From the NCBI GenBank assembly GCA_021159955.1, contig JAGHDJ010000064.1, positions 1-7,318 of the forward strand: a DNA stretch of 7,318 nucleotides, in the 5' to 3' direction. Numbering within the stretch: the first letter of the stretch is position 1; every line of letters begins with the position of its first letter. Source of the DNA: Dehalococcoidia bacterium (GTDB taxonomy: Bacteria; Chloroflexota; Dehalococcoidia; UBA2247). The position numbers and the translations under genes were made by a program. The notes beneath the pieces are model-generated. The model saw only the letters and a program-made list of their open reading frames with translations, had not been told where the DNA came from and made no database searches. Shown piece by piece: positions 1-6,552 of the stretch.

Positions 1-2
1 AC

Positions 3-1247
3 ATTAAGGACTCCTCACTTGCTACGGCAGGAGAGCTTCGCATTGAATGGGCATCAAGGGAGATGCCAGTTTTACGATTAATCAAAGAAAGATTTGTGAA
101 AGAGAAACCTCTGAAAGGGATGCGCTTATCAGCCTGTCTCCATATGACGACAGAGACCGGCAATCTGGCTATAACACTTAAATCTGGGGGTGCAGATGTA
201 GTCTTCTGCGCGTCAAACCCTCTCAGCACGCAGGATGACGTGGTTGCAGCACTGGTAATAAATCATGGCATTCCCGTATATGCTATTAATGGAGAAAATG
301 ACAAAACATACTATGAGCACATCCGCTCCGCTATGAATCATGCACCTCATATTACTATGGATGATGGCGCTGACCTCGTCAGCACTATACACAAGGAGAA
401 ACCAGAACTCCTGAAGAATATAATAGGCGGATCAGAAGAAACTACCACAGGAGTTATTCGCCTGCGCAGTATGGCAAGTAACAAACAATTGAAATACCCC
501 ATCATTGCCGTAAATGATGCTCAAACGAAGCACCTCTTTGACAATCGCTACGGCACTGGACAAAGTACTATTGATGGCGTTACACGCGCTACCAATGTGC
601 TCTTTGCCGGGAAAAAAGTAGTAGTCTTTGGCTATGGCTGGTGCGGACGTGGTGTTGCTATGCGTGCCCATGGTATGGGCTCTCAAATTGTCGTCATTGA
701 AGTGAATCCAATCAGGGCACTGGAAGCAGTGATGGACGGTTATCAGGTTATGTCATCAGCAGAGGCGGCAAAAATAGGCGACATTTTTATCACCACTACT
801 GGAGATATAAATGCCATTGACAAACGCCATTTCGAACTGATGAAAGATGGCGCCATCGTTGCCAATAGCGGACATTTCAATGTTGAATTAAACATATCCG
901 CTCTGGAGAATATGTCACAGACTAAGCGCCGCGTACGAACTTTCGTCGACGAGTATATCTTGCCTGATGATAGACACATCTTCCTGCTCGGGGAGGGAAG
1001 ATTGATTAACCTGACTGCAGCCGAAGGACATCCCGCCAGCGTAATGGATATGAGTTTTGCCAACCAGGCACTATGTGCCGAATACATAGCTAAAAATGGC
1101 GCAAAACTTACCCCCGAAGTTTATCCCGTACCACTGGATATAGACGAGAAAGTGGGACGGCTGAAGCTCTCATCTATGGGCGTCACCATTGATAAACTCA
1201 CACCAGAACAGGAGAAGTATCTCAACAGCTGGGAAATGGGGACTTGA
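3..1247 (+). CDS. ahcY: Adenosylhomocysteinase (S-adenosylhomocysteine hydrolase), 5' end outside window
   Basis: This cytosolic enzyme reversibly hydrolyses S-adenosylhomocysteine to adenosine and homocysteine, removing the product inhibitor of SAM-dependent methylation. The frame is open to the left edge. The codons before the ATG at 63 read [20 protein letters not shown], which match the family N-terminus, so that ATG is internal and the true start lies just outside the window. Visible are 414 codons. In visible numbering the family blocks are: the NPLSTQDDV block near 72-80; the MDDG aspartates near 120-121; SEETTTG near 144-150; the K176 and D180 pair in TKHLFDN, matching the catalytic Lys/Asp; the NAD-binding loop GYGWCGRG at 210-217; and a GEGRLINL...EGHP block near the C-terminus. 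It ends in WEMGT and lacks the KPDHYRY-type tail and internal insert of longer proteobacterial/eukaryotic forms, so it is the compact type. It converges on rplL with a shared terminator. Its promoter is not visible. Confidence 0.96.
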   Translation: MKDSSLATAGELRIEWASREMPVLRLIKERFVKEKPLKGMRLSACLHMTTETGNLAITLKSGGADVVFCASNPLSTQDDVVAALVINHGIPVYAINGENDKTYYEHIRSAMNHAPHITMDDGADLVSTIHKEKPELLKNIIGGSEETTTGVIRLRSMASNKQLKYPIIAVNDAQTKHLFDNRYGTGQSTIDGVTRATNVLFAGKKVVVFGYGWCGRGVAMRAHGMGSQIVVIEVNPIRALEAVMDGYQVMSSAEAAKIGDIFITTTGDINAIDKRHFELMKDGAIVANSGHFNVELNISALENMSQTKRRVRTFVDEYILPDDRHIFLLGEGRLINLTAAEGHPASVMDMSFANQALCAEYIAKNGAKLTPEVYPVPLDIDEKVGRLKLSSMGVTIDKLTPEQEKYLNSWEMGT

Positions 1248-1271
1248 TCCCTTACTAAGAGTATCATATAT

Positions 1272-1308
1272 AAAACACTGCCAAAGACGATATCTTTGGC
1301 AGTGTTTT
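1272..1308. terminator. Bidirectional intrinsic terminator between convergent ahcY and rplL
   Basis: This is a perfect 16-bp inverted repeat (left arm 1272-1287, right arm 1293-1308) around a 5-base loop (CGATA). The outer arms are AAAA and TTTT, so a U-run ends the hairpin on both strands. It lies 25 bases after the ahcY stop and 30 bases after the rplL stop. It can therefore end ahcY on the plus strand and the ribosomal operon on the minus strand. Confidence 0.93.
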
Positions 1309-1337
1309 GTTAACTACTAGACTCAAACTAGCCAAAG

Positions 1338-1862
1338 TTATTTAATCTCAGCAGTGGCTCCAGCCTCTTCCAACTTCTTTTTCATTGACTCTGCTTCTTC
1401 TTTGCTCACGCCTTCTTTTACTGCTTTAGGAGCACTCTCAACCAAATCTTTCGCTTCCTTCAGTCCCAGAGTAGTCATCTCTCGCACAGCCTTAATAACC
1501 TGAATCTTTTTAGCTCCAAAGCTAGTCAGGTTAACTGTGAAAGAAGTTTTTTCTTCCTCTTCAACAGCTGGAGCAGCACCAGCAGCACCAGCAGCTACAG
1601 GAGCAGCAGCAACGGCAGCACTAACACCAAGCTCTTCCTCCAGGGTTTTAACCAGATCTGACAGCTCTAATACAGTCATTCCCTTAATAAACTCTACCAA
1701 ATCATCTTTGCTCATAGTATTAGTCTTAGATGCCGCTTTAGTCTTTGTTTTAGACTCTGTCTTTTTAGCAGCAACCTTCTTCTCATCAGCAGACTTCTTT
1801 TCTTCTGCCTTCTCTTTGCCAGCAGCCTCTGCTGCAACAGTTTGGGTTTCTTTTTCAGGCAT
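1338..1862 (-). CDS. rplL: 50S ribosomal protein L7/L12 with N-terminal extension
   Basis: L7/L12 forms the mobile ribosomal stalk that recruits and activates translational GTPases such as EF-Tu and EF-G. The protein has 174 residues against the usual 120-130. Residues 1-49 are a low-complexity extension with about 13 Lys, 10 Ala and 9 acidic residues. Residues 50-80 are the N-terminal dimerisation/L10-binding domain, beginning MSKDDLVEF. Residues 81-104 are an Ala/Pro/Gly hinge ending in Glu. Residues 105-174 are the canonical C-terminal domain, with [10 protein letters not shown] and [11 protein letters not shown]. The ATG at 1862 directly abuts the rplJ stop and has an excellent purine-rich Shine-Dalgarno within rplJ codons. 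The internal Met50 (codon 1715-1713), which would give a normal-length protein, has no Shine-Dalgarno in front of it, so I prefer the long form. An internal start cannot be excluded from sequence alone. rplL is the last gene of the operon; rpoB does not follow. Confidence 0.95.
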   Translation of the reverse strand: MPEKETQTVAAEAAGKEKAEEKKSADEKKVAAKKTESKTKTKAASKTNTMSKDDLVEFIKGMTVLELSDLVKTLEEELGVSAAVAAAPVAAGAAGAAPAVEEEEKTSFTVNLTSFGAKKIQVIKAVREMTTLGLKEAKDLVESAPKAVKEGVSKEEAESMKKKLEEAGATAEIK

Positions 1863-2393
1863 TTATCCTTCTCCTTCTCCTAATTGTTGTGCTCTAGCAT
1901 GTAAAACTGTGACCAGCCCTGTAAGATTGGCACCAAGTACATTAGCCAGTGACTGAATCGGGGCCTTTATACTACCCACAACCATAGCAATCAGCACCTC
2001 TCTTGAGGGCAGAGTCGCAATAACAGAAATGTCGTGCGGGCTAATCACTTGACCATCCATCACCCCACCCTTAATCTCCAGAACATCTTTCGATGATTGA
2101 ACATATTTTACTAATATCCTGGCAGGCTCAGAGATATCACCCCCCGAACAAGCGACAGCGGTGGGACCTTTCAAAAATTCAGTGAGCCCCGCTTTGTCTG
2201 TATTCTCCACTGCAATACGAGTCAGTGTGTTCTTGACCACATGATATTCCGCACCCTGCTCAAGCAGCTTGCCACGTAAATCGTTAATCTCATGAACTGA
2301 CAATCCCCTGTAATCAGTGGCGATAACAACCGGATGATCAGAAAGCAAACTCTTCAGCTTGTTAACCGCCTTTACTTTCTTCCTTGAAGGCAT
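1863..2393 (-). CDS. rplJ: 50S ribosomal protein L10
   Basis: L10 anchors the L7/L12 stalk to 23S rRNA beside L11, and its complex with L7/L12 is the autoregulator of this cistron pair in well-studied bacteria. The product has 176 residues. The globular RNA-binding domain spans about 1-130, with the family stretches DYRGLSVHEINDLR (27-40) and YHVVKNTLTRIA (50-61). The C-terminal helix that carries the L7/L12 dimers begins near residue 132 and runs through KAPIQSLANVLGANLTGLVT to a GEGEG tail. By remembered alignment this helix region is about ten residues longer than in Bacillus subtilis and matches Thermotoga in length. The ATG at 2393 has GGAGGGG at 2410-2404, ten bases upstream. An attenuator leader precedes the gene, and its stop is fused to the rplL start. 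Confidence 0.97.
   Translation of the reverse strand: MPSRKKVKAVNKLKSLLSDHPVVIATDYRGLSVHEINDLRGKLLEQGAEYHVVKNTLTRIAVENTDKAGLTEFLKGPTAVACSGGDISEPARILVKYVQSSKDVLEIKGGVMDGQVISPHDISVIATLPSREVLIAMVVGSIKAPIQSLANVLGANLTGLVTVLHARAQQLGEGEG
1866..1881 (-). promoter_or_regulatory. rplL ribosome-binding site inside the rplJ 3' end
   Basis: On the minus strand the last rplJ codons read AGGAGAAGGAGAAGGA before TAA and then immediately ATG. The central GGAG lies 8 bases from the rplL start, which is ideal spacing. The same bases encode the Gly-Glu-Gly-Glu-Gly tail of L10. This site decides the start at 1862 over the internal Met at 1715 and implies translational coupling of L10 and L7/L12. Confidence 0.85.
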
Positions 2394-2447
2394 ATTTCTC
2401 TATCCCCTCCTCTCAACTATTTAATCACAACGCACAGTTGCAATACT

Positions 2448-2476
2448 AAAAAGAGCCCTCCATCTTGCATGAGGGC
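2448..2476 (-). terminator. Attenuator terminator in the rplJ leader
   Basis: On the minus strand GCCCTC (2476-2471) pairs with GAGGGC (2460-2455) around a 10-base loop. TC plus a run of five T (2452-2448) follows, 55 bases before the rplJ start codon. Its position between a ribosomal-protein leader and the gene makes it a regulated attenuator rather than an operon end. Confidence 0.82.
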
Positions 2477-2585
2477 ACAAACCAGCCGTCAGTTTGACAA
2501 GCAAACCAACTAACCATACTGCTATGAATTCCCCTCAGCAGGCATCAATTTTAAGTTCCCAGCAGGAACACCTACATCTACGGTA
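2448..2585 (-). ncRNA. L10 leader: rplJL autoregulatory mRNA element
   Basis: The rplA-rplJ interval holds the signature of the L10 leader family. An outer helix pairs GTAGG (2575-2571) with CCTGC (2542-2538). It encloses a GTTCC/GGAAC hairpin (2569-2565 with 2559-2555, loop TGCTG) and an A-rich strand ACTTAAAAT. The following TGAGGG (2537-2532) is perfectly complementary to CCCTCA (2475-2470), the left arm of the downstream terminator. This gives a readable antiterminator/terminator choice. Between them a GTTTG/CAAAC hairpin (2506-2502 with 2496-2492) would lie inside the antiterminator helix. In Bacillus subtilis the L10(L12)4 complex binds this leader and favours termination; the same role is inferred here. 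Exact RNA ends are estimates. Confidence 0.85.
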
Positions 2586-2590
2586 GAGCT

Positions 2591-2615
2591 ATTATATTAA
2601 CTTGTTAACTATCAC
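2591..2615 (-). promoter_or_regulatory. Possible internal promoter for rplJL
   Basis: A perfect TATAAT occurs on the minus strand at 2596-2591, just after the rplA stop and about 15 bases before the first helix of the L10 leader. That is where a leader-specific transcript would start. The -35 is poor: the best candidate is TTGT-like at about 19-bp spacing, and there is no extended -10. It may give rplJL transcription independent of tuf, or the match may be chance in an AT-rich gap. Confidence 0.35.
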
Positions 2616-2622
2616 ATACAAA

Positions 2623-3333
2623 CTAGGCCGACAAAGCTGAAGCAGATGTAACATCCAGCTTTAACCCAGGTCCCATAGAAGCACACAAAACAGCGCTCTT
2701 GATATATTGCCCCTTAGCTCCGCTAGGCCTAGCCTTTACTATCGCCATCATTATTGCTGTCATATTATCCAGAATTTTATCTTCATCAAAGCTTACTTTG
2801 CCCAGAGGAACATGGACCACCGCTGTTCTATCCAGCCGATATTCCACTCTTCCCTTGCGAGCATCCTCAATCACTTGAGGCAGTTTTTCGGCGGGGACAA
2901 TCGTCCCTGACTTCGGATTAGGCATAAGCCCTCGCCTTCCCAATACGCGACCCAATTTACCCACTTTACTCATCATATCAGGAGTTGCAATAGCTACATC
3001 AAATTCAACCCATCCGCCCTCAATTTTCTTGACCAGATCATCTCCACCAACATAATCAGCACCAGCCTCTTCAGCAACCTTAACTGCCCCACCTTGAGCA
3101 AAAACCAGGATAGTCACCTTCTTGCCCTGCCCATGAGGCAACAATGCCACTCCACGCATTTGCTGGTCTGCACGCCGAGGATCCAGATTCATGTTTAAGT
3201 GTAATTCAACCGTCTCATCAAAACCAGCATAAGCAGCACTCTTTACCACTCCAATAGCCTCACGAGGAGAATATTTTTTTTCTCTCTCTACCAGTTTCTC
3301 AGCCCCTATATATTTTTTACCTCGTCTAGCCAT
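2623..3333 (-). CDS. rplA: 50S ribosomal protein L1
   Basis: L1 forms the mobile L1 stalk of the large subunit near the E site, helps release deacylated tRNA, and in several bacteria represses its own L11-L1 mRNA. The product has 236 residues, the normal bacterial length. Domain I is split between the N- and C-terminal parts around the inserted domain II. The diagnostic L1 signature GRVLGRRGLMPNPKSGT is at 128-144, and the C-terminal block GQYIKSAVLCASMGPG is at 208-223. The ATG at 3333 comes one base after the rplK stop, so translation is probably coupled. The Shine-Dalgarno is only a weak GGTGG about 10 bases upstream, which fits reliance on coupling. Confidence 0.97.
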   Translation of the reverse strand: MARRGKKYIGAEKLVEREKKYSPREAIGVVKSAAYAGFDETVELHLNMNLDPRRADQQMRGVALLPHGQGKKVTILVFAQGGAVKVAEEAGADYVGGDDLVKKIEGGWVEFDVAIATPDMMSKVGKLGRVLGRRGLMPNPKSGTIVPAEKLPQVIEDARKGRVEYRLDRTAVVHVPLGKVSFDEDKILDNMTAIMMAIVKARPSGAKGQYIKSAVLCASMGPGLKLDVTSASALSA

Positions 3334-3334
3334 A

Positions 3335-3760
3335 CTAATCTACCACCGTAATTCCCATGCTACGTGCCGTACCCTCAATTACACGCATCGCTCCATCAAT
3401 GTCGCGACTGCTCATATCCTTCAATTTAATCTGCGCTATCTCGCGAACCTTACCACGAGAAACCTCCGCAATTCTGTCACTGCCAGGCATGCCACTTCCT
3501 TTTTCTACCCCGGCAGCCTTCTTTAATAAATCAGAAGCTGGAGGAGTTTTCACCACAAAGGAATAGGAATGATCTTCATAGATAGTTATATTAACGGGAA
3601 TTATTGAACCAGCCTGTGAGGACGTGCGTTCATTATATTCCTTACAAAAAGCCGCAATATTGATTCCATGCGGACCGAGAGCAGTACCAACAGGAGGTGC
3701 CGGAGTCGCCTGACCTGCCTTAATCTGCAATTTAACTACAGCTACTACCTTTTTTGCCAC
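3335..3760 (-). CDS. rplK: 50S ribosomal protein L11
   Basis: L11 binds the GTPase-associated centre of 23S rRNA beside the L10/L12 stalk. It is the target region of thiostrepton-type antibiotics and takes part in RelA activation. The product has 141 residues, the family's standard length. The N-terminal domain (about 1-72) carries the proline-rich [13 protein letters not shown] (20-32). The C-terminal rRNA-binding domain (about 73-141) has [14 protein letters not shown] and ends in [18 protein letters not shown]. The start codon is GTG (3760-3758), supported by the conserved MAKKV start and by AAGGTGAT five bases upstream, which is complementary to the 16S 3' end. A 43-base gap separates it from nusG. 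Confidence 0.97.
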   Translation of the reverse strand: MAKKVVAVVKLQIKAGQATPAPPVGTALGPHGINIAAFCKEYNERTSSQAGSIIPVNITIYEDHSYSFVVKTPPASDLLKKAAGVEKGSGMPGSDRIAEVSRGKVREIAQIKLKDMSSRDIDGAMRVIEGTARSMGITVVD

Positions 3761-3803
3761 TATATATCACCTTAATTAACTAGAATATTTTCATCCGGAA
3801 CAG

Positions 3804-4343
3804 TTACAATCTGGAAACCTGAAGGAAATCCAGTTCCAGTGGCGTTTCCCGTCCAAAAAAGGATACCCTTATCTTCACTCTGCCTCGCTCAGGATGAATT
3901 TCGTCAACTACTCCTGTAAAATCAGTAAATGGCCCATCAACCACACGCACACCATCGCCTTTACCAAAGCCAACCTTAACATGGGGAGTACCTGATTCCA
4001 TACGAGTTAAAATAGACTCGACCTCCTCCGCCTCCAAAGGAACAGGATTATTCTTATTCCCAACAAATCCGGTAACCCCAGGAGTCTCGCGTACTACTTT
4101 CCTGGAACTGTCAGTTAGCTTCATCTCTACTATGACATACCCGGGAAAGGTCTTCTTAGTAATGGTTCTTCTCTGCCCGCTCCTAACCTCGACTTCCTCC
4201 TCCGTCGGCACCACTACTCTCAATATTTCATCCTCAACGCCCATAGACTTTATGCGCTGTTTAAGGTTTGTCTTAACTCTATTTTCATACCCAGAGCGAG
4301 TATGAATTACATACCAATTTTTTTCTTGCTCTTTCGTTACCAT
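3804..4343 (-). CDS. nusG: Transcription termination/antitermination factor NusG
   Basis: NusG binds the RNA polymerase clamp to modulate pausing and Rho-dependent termination, and it links polymerase to the ribosome through S10. The product has 179 residues, typical for the family. The NGN domain runs from about 8 to 115, opening with NWYVIHTRSGYENRV (9-23) and containing TFPGYVIVEM (65-74), part of the polymerase-binding face. A KOW domain lies at about 127-175, with GVRVVDGPFTDFTGVVDEI. There is no extra domain insertion. The ATG at 4343 has only a weak AGTGAT Shine-Dalgarno. secE lies 43 bases upstream and rplK 43 bases downstream, the classical secE-nusG-rplK order. Confidence 0.97.
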   Translation of the reverse strand: MVTKEQEKNWYVIHTRSGYENRVKTNLKQRIKSMGVEDEILRVVVPTEEEVEVRSGQRRTITKKTFPGYVIVEMKLTDSSRKVVRETPGVTGFVGNKNNPVPLEAEEVESILTRMESGTPHVKVGFGKGDGVRVVDGPFTDFTGVVDEIHPERGRVKIRVSFFGRETPLELDFLQVSRL

Positions 4344-4386
4344 TTATATCACTGGATTCAGGTTGCCTTTTCCAATCTAAATTCCT

Positions 4387-4605
4387 TCACATACCACCAA
4401 TAAAAACTTTGTTTACTAATTGGGCAAAACCATAATCTACCCCACCCATAATGAGTCCCATCACAATACAGATGACAAGAACTATACCCGACAAACGCAA
4501 GATCTCCGAGCGACTAGGCCAAGTGACCTTCTTCAGCTCGCCCACTACCCCACTAACATATCTGCCAAGCTTACTGCCTGCAGAATCAGGATTAATAAAA
4601 CTCAT
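4387..4605 (-). CDS. secE: Preprotein translocase subunit SecE
   Basis: SecE is the clamp-like inner-membrane subunit that stabilises SecY in the general secretion channel. The product has 72 residues, the short single-span form common outside the gammaproteobacteria. An N-terminal cytoplasmic segment carries the family motif ELKKVTWPSRSE at 23-34, including the amphipathic helix that lies on the membrane. One hydrophobic transmembrane helix follows at about 36-57, then a short outer tail. The ATG at 4605 has GAGGTG eight to nine bases upstream, a good ribosome-binding site. The 32-base gap to rpmG has no room for the tRNA-Trp that often sits here in other bacteria. Confidence 0.96.
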   Translation of the reverse strand: MSFINPDSAGSKLGRYVSGVVGELKKVTWPSRSEILRLSGIVLVICIVMGLIMGGVDYGFAQLVNKVFIGGM

Positions 4606-4637
4606 ACTATGGGCACCTCTGATAGTAACACAAAGCG

Positions 4638-4805
4638 CTACTTAGTCTCCTTGTGTAAAGTATGAACGCGGCAACGAGGACAGTACTTACGAAGCTCCAG
4701 CTTGCTGGGACCATTTCTGCTATTTTTGGTAGTGGTATATGTCCTCTCGCGACATTGAGTACAAGCAAGATGGATGATTACCCTACTTTCACCTTTTCGT
4801 GCCAT
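4638..4805 (-). CDS. rpmG: 50S ribosomal protein L33 (zinc-binding form)
   Basis: L33 is a small large-subunit protein near the E site. The product has 55 residues and begins [18 protein letters not shown]. It carries two CxxC pairs, CTQC at 15-18 and CPRC at 42-45, so this is the zinc-ribbon (C+) version rather than the cysteine-free one. The central [19 protein letters not shown] is typical L33. The ATG at 4805 follows the tuf stop by two bases. No clear Shine-Dalgarno is visible, suggesting coupling to tuf translation. It stands in the common position immediately before secE. Confidence 0.95.
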   Translation of the reverse strand: MARKGESRVIIHLACTQCRERTYTTTKNSRNGPSKLELRKYCPRCRVHTLHKETK

Positions 4806-4807
4806 AT

Positions 4808-6007
4808 CTACTTAATAATCTTGTGGAACACTCCTGCGCCCACAGTCCTCCCGCCCTCACGAATGGCAAAGCGCAACCCTTCCTCCAGCGCTATGGGATA
4901 AATTATCTTAACCGTCATCGTAGTGTTATCACCAGGCATAACCATCTCTACCCCCTTGGGAAGCTCAATAGAACCGGTGACATCCATAGTTCTAATAAAG
5001 AACTGCGGCTTATACCCATTAAAGAACGGGGTATGCCTTCCACCCTCCTCCTTCTTGAGTACATATACCTCTGCTTCTGCCTCAGTATGAGGCGTAATAG
5101 AACCGGGTTTGGCTAAAACCATCCCTCTTTCAACATCATCACGCTCAACACCTCTAATCAAACACCCGACGGCATCCCCAGGCTCACCCTCATCCAACAA
5201 TTTGTGGAACATCTCCACCCCTGTTATTACCGTTTTCCTGGTCTCTTTTATGCCTACTATCTCAACTTCGTCACCAACGTGAACGACTCCACGGTCTATC
5301 CTGCCTGTCACTACCGTTCCACGACCCTTGATACTAAATACGTCCTCAATTGGCATCAGGAAAGGTTTGTCTTTGGGTCGCGTTGGAACCGGGATATATT
5401 CATCAATAGCATCCAGCAAATTCCATATCTTGCCACACCACTCGCATTCCCTCTTCCCACAACCACACTCCAATGCCTTTAGAGCACTCATCTGAACAAT
5501 TGGAATTTCATCACCAGGGAACTTATAGCTGGTTAACAATTCCCTCAGCTCCATCTCAACCAGCTCAAGCAACTCGGGGTCATCCATCATATCTATCTTA
5601 TTCAGAGCCACAACCATAGCAGGAACCTCTACCTGGCGAGCCAAAAGGATATGCTCTCGAGTCTGCGGCATAGGTCCGTCTGGAGCACTAACTACCAATG
5701 TGGCACCATCCATCTGTGCCGCACCGGTTATCATATTCTTAATATAGTCGGCGTGACCAGGACAATCTACATGCGCATAATGCCTCGTAGCAGTCTCATA
5801 TTCAACATGCTGAATGGCAATAGTAACACCGCGAGCTTTTTCTTCTGGAGCATTATCAATCGTGTCAAAAGCACGATAATTAGCAAGTTGCTCCTTAGCC
5901 AGAACCATAGTCATCGCCGATGTTAACGTAGTCTTACCATGATCAACATGACCTATGGTCCCCACATTACAGTGCGGTTTCTTTCTCTCAAATTTCTCTT
6001 TAGCCAT
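4808..6007 (-). CDS. tuf: Elongation factor Tu
   Basis: EF-Tu is the GTPase that brings aminoacyl-tRNA to the ribosomal A site. The ATG at 6007 gives 399 residues and has GGAGG nine bases upstream. An in-frame TTG two codons earlier (6013) is only three bases from that site, so I reject it. The G domain shows the P-loop GHVDHGKT (19-26), switch I EKARGVTI (56-63), DCPGH (81-85), NKID (136-139) and SALK (174-177). Domain 2 starts around 212 with [23 protein letters not shown], and domain 3 ends in [19 protein letters not shown]. Directly after SALK a short insert, [12 protein letters not shown], puts cysteines at 181, 183, 188 and 191. This spacing could bind a metal, though that is inference. 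It is the first protein gene of the operon, just after tRNA-Thr. Confidence 0.98.
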   Translation of the reverse strand: MAKEKFERKKPHCNVGTIGHVDHGKTTLTSAMTMVLAKEQLANYRAFDTIDNAPEEKARGVTIAIQHVEYETATRHYAHVDCPGHADYIKNMITGAAQMDGATLVVSAPDGPMPQTREHILLARQVEVPAMVVALNKIDMMDDPELLELVEMELRELLTSYKFPGDEIPIVQMSALKALECGCGKRECEWCGKIWNLLDAIDEYIPVPTRPKDKPFLMPIEDVFSIKGRGTVVTGRIDRGVVHVGDEVEIVGIKETRKTVITGVEMFHKLLDEGEPGDAVGCLIRGVERDDVERGMVLAKPGSITPHTEAEAEVYVLKKEEGGRHTPFFNGYKPQFFIRTMDVTGSIELPKGVEMVMPGDNTTMTVKIIYPIALEEGLRFAIREGGRTVGAGVFHKIIK

Positions 6008-6028
6008 CTTCAATTACCTCCTAAGACA

Positions 6029-6101
<73 letters not shown>

Positions 6102-6115
6102 ACATTTCGCAGCTA

Positions 6116-6144
6116 ATTCTAAGTTAATAAAAAGCAAAAGTCAA
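6116..6144 (-). promoter_or_regulatory. Main promoter of the tRNA-Thr-tuf-ribosomal operon
   Basis: On the minus strand, -35 TTGACT (6144-6139) and -10 TAGAAT (6121-6116) are separated by exactly 17 bases that are T-rich. Each hexamer matches the sigma70 consensus at five of six positions. The expected start is around 6109, only about eight bases before the mature 5' end of tRNA-Thr, typical of strong stable-RNA promoters. Confidence 0.82.
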
Positions 6145-6243
6145 CCCGCAGTCATTCCACCACCAATACAGGGTCACCATCCAAGACTACATTCAGTGAC
6201 GTGAAACCGAATCACAAGTGACACTAGATAACTACTGAGATAG

Positions 6244-6271
6244 ACTAAAGTGTTTTGCATAGCTTTGTCAA
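6244..6271 (-). promoter_or_regulatory. Candidate upstream promoter for the tuf operon
   Basis: A perfect -35 TTGACA (6271-6266) on the minus strand is followed after 16 bases by TTTAGT (6249-6244), a four-of-six -10. It lies about 130 bases upstream of the main tuf promoter. The -10 is mediocre, so activity is uncertain; a second promoter would give a longer leader that includes the main promoter region. Confidence 0.45.
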
Positions 6272-6432
6272 GTAATTCCGACTCACTCTACAATCACGCA
6301 ATAATCGCCCGACAACTTGAATTAAACCCATTCAACTTATTGATTTCATACAACTTGGCAAACTCCGCATTCTCTCGACACAACTGAAAAGAACAGTAAA
6401 GATGTGGCACATAGCAACGGAAGAAAACCAGT

Positions 6433-6517
6433 GGTGGAGGGAGCAGGATTCGAACCTGCGAAGCCGTAAGGCGACAGGTTTACAGCCTGTTGGTATTGTC
6501 CACTCACCCATCCCTCC
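6433..6517 (-). tRNA. tRNA-Tyr (anticodon GUA)
   Basis: A class II tRNA of 85 bases including an encoded CCA (6435-6433). The acceptor GGAGGGA pairs with TCCCTCC, and the discriminator is A. The anticodon stem ACAGG/CCTGT encloses CTGTAAA, so the anticodon is GUA. A long variable arm (GCCTTACGGC) and a T-arm GCAGG/CCTGC around TTCGAAT complete it. The long variable arm with GUA is diagnostic for bacterial tRNA-Tyr. Confidence 0.96.
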
Positions 6518-6519
6518 AC

Positions 6520-6552
6520 AAAAGCCCCAAAGGGGGAGAGCCATAACTCTCC
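6520..6552 (-). promoter_or_regulatory. Tandem hairpins immediately upstream of tRNA-Tyr
   Basis: On the minus strand GGAGAG (6552-6547) pairs with CTCTCC (6540-6535) around a 6-base loop. Overlapping its end, CCCC TTT GGGG (6535-6525) forms a short GC hairpin followed by CTTTT. The two stems share a C (6535), so they compete at one base pair. Together they end two bases before mature tRNA-Tyr. This could be a weak attenuator or a structure guiding RNase P; neither is proven. Confidence 0.45.

Larger units (their letters stand above)
6102..6432 (-). other. Gene-free interval between tRNA-Tyr and tRNA-Thr
   Basis: These 331 bases hold no convincing protein or RNA gene. I looked for further tRNAs and found no TTCGAA-type T-loop with matching arms. 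The interval contains two promoter-like sites oriented towards tuf, and an AT-rich patch at 6313-6356 with three CAACTT copies (plus strand) spaced 20 and 18 bases. It also contains a TTGAAT/ATTCAA inverted repeat (6317-6335). No intrinsic terminator is seen after tRNA-Tyr, so read-through into tuf is possible. Confidence 0.7.

Noticed and set aside
63..65. ATG as the ahcY start codon
   Set aside because: Upstream in-frame codons to the window edge encode the conserved AhcY N-terminus, so the start lies outside the window.
1537..1956. A 139-codon plus-strand open frame rich in Ser and Ala
   Set aside because: It is the antisense of the Ala/Lys/Glu-rich rplL and the end of rplJ. Its composition is what the complement of that low-complexity gene predicts, and it matches no family I know.
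3761..3803. A possible L1-binding mRNA site in the nusG-rplK gap (GGATGAAAA segment)
   Set aside because: L1 often represses rplK-rplA, but I could not draw the required stem with its asymmetric internal loop from these 43 bases.
6008..6013. TTG at 6013 as the tuf start, adding two residues
   Set aside because: It is only three bases from GGAGG; the ATG at 6007 has nine-base spacing and gives the family's usual MAKxKF start.
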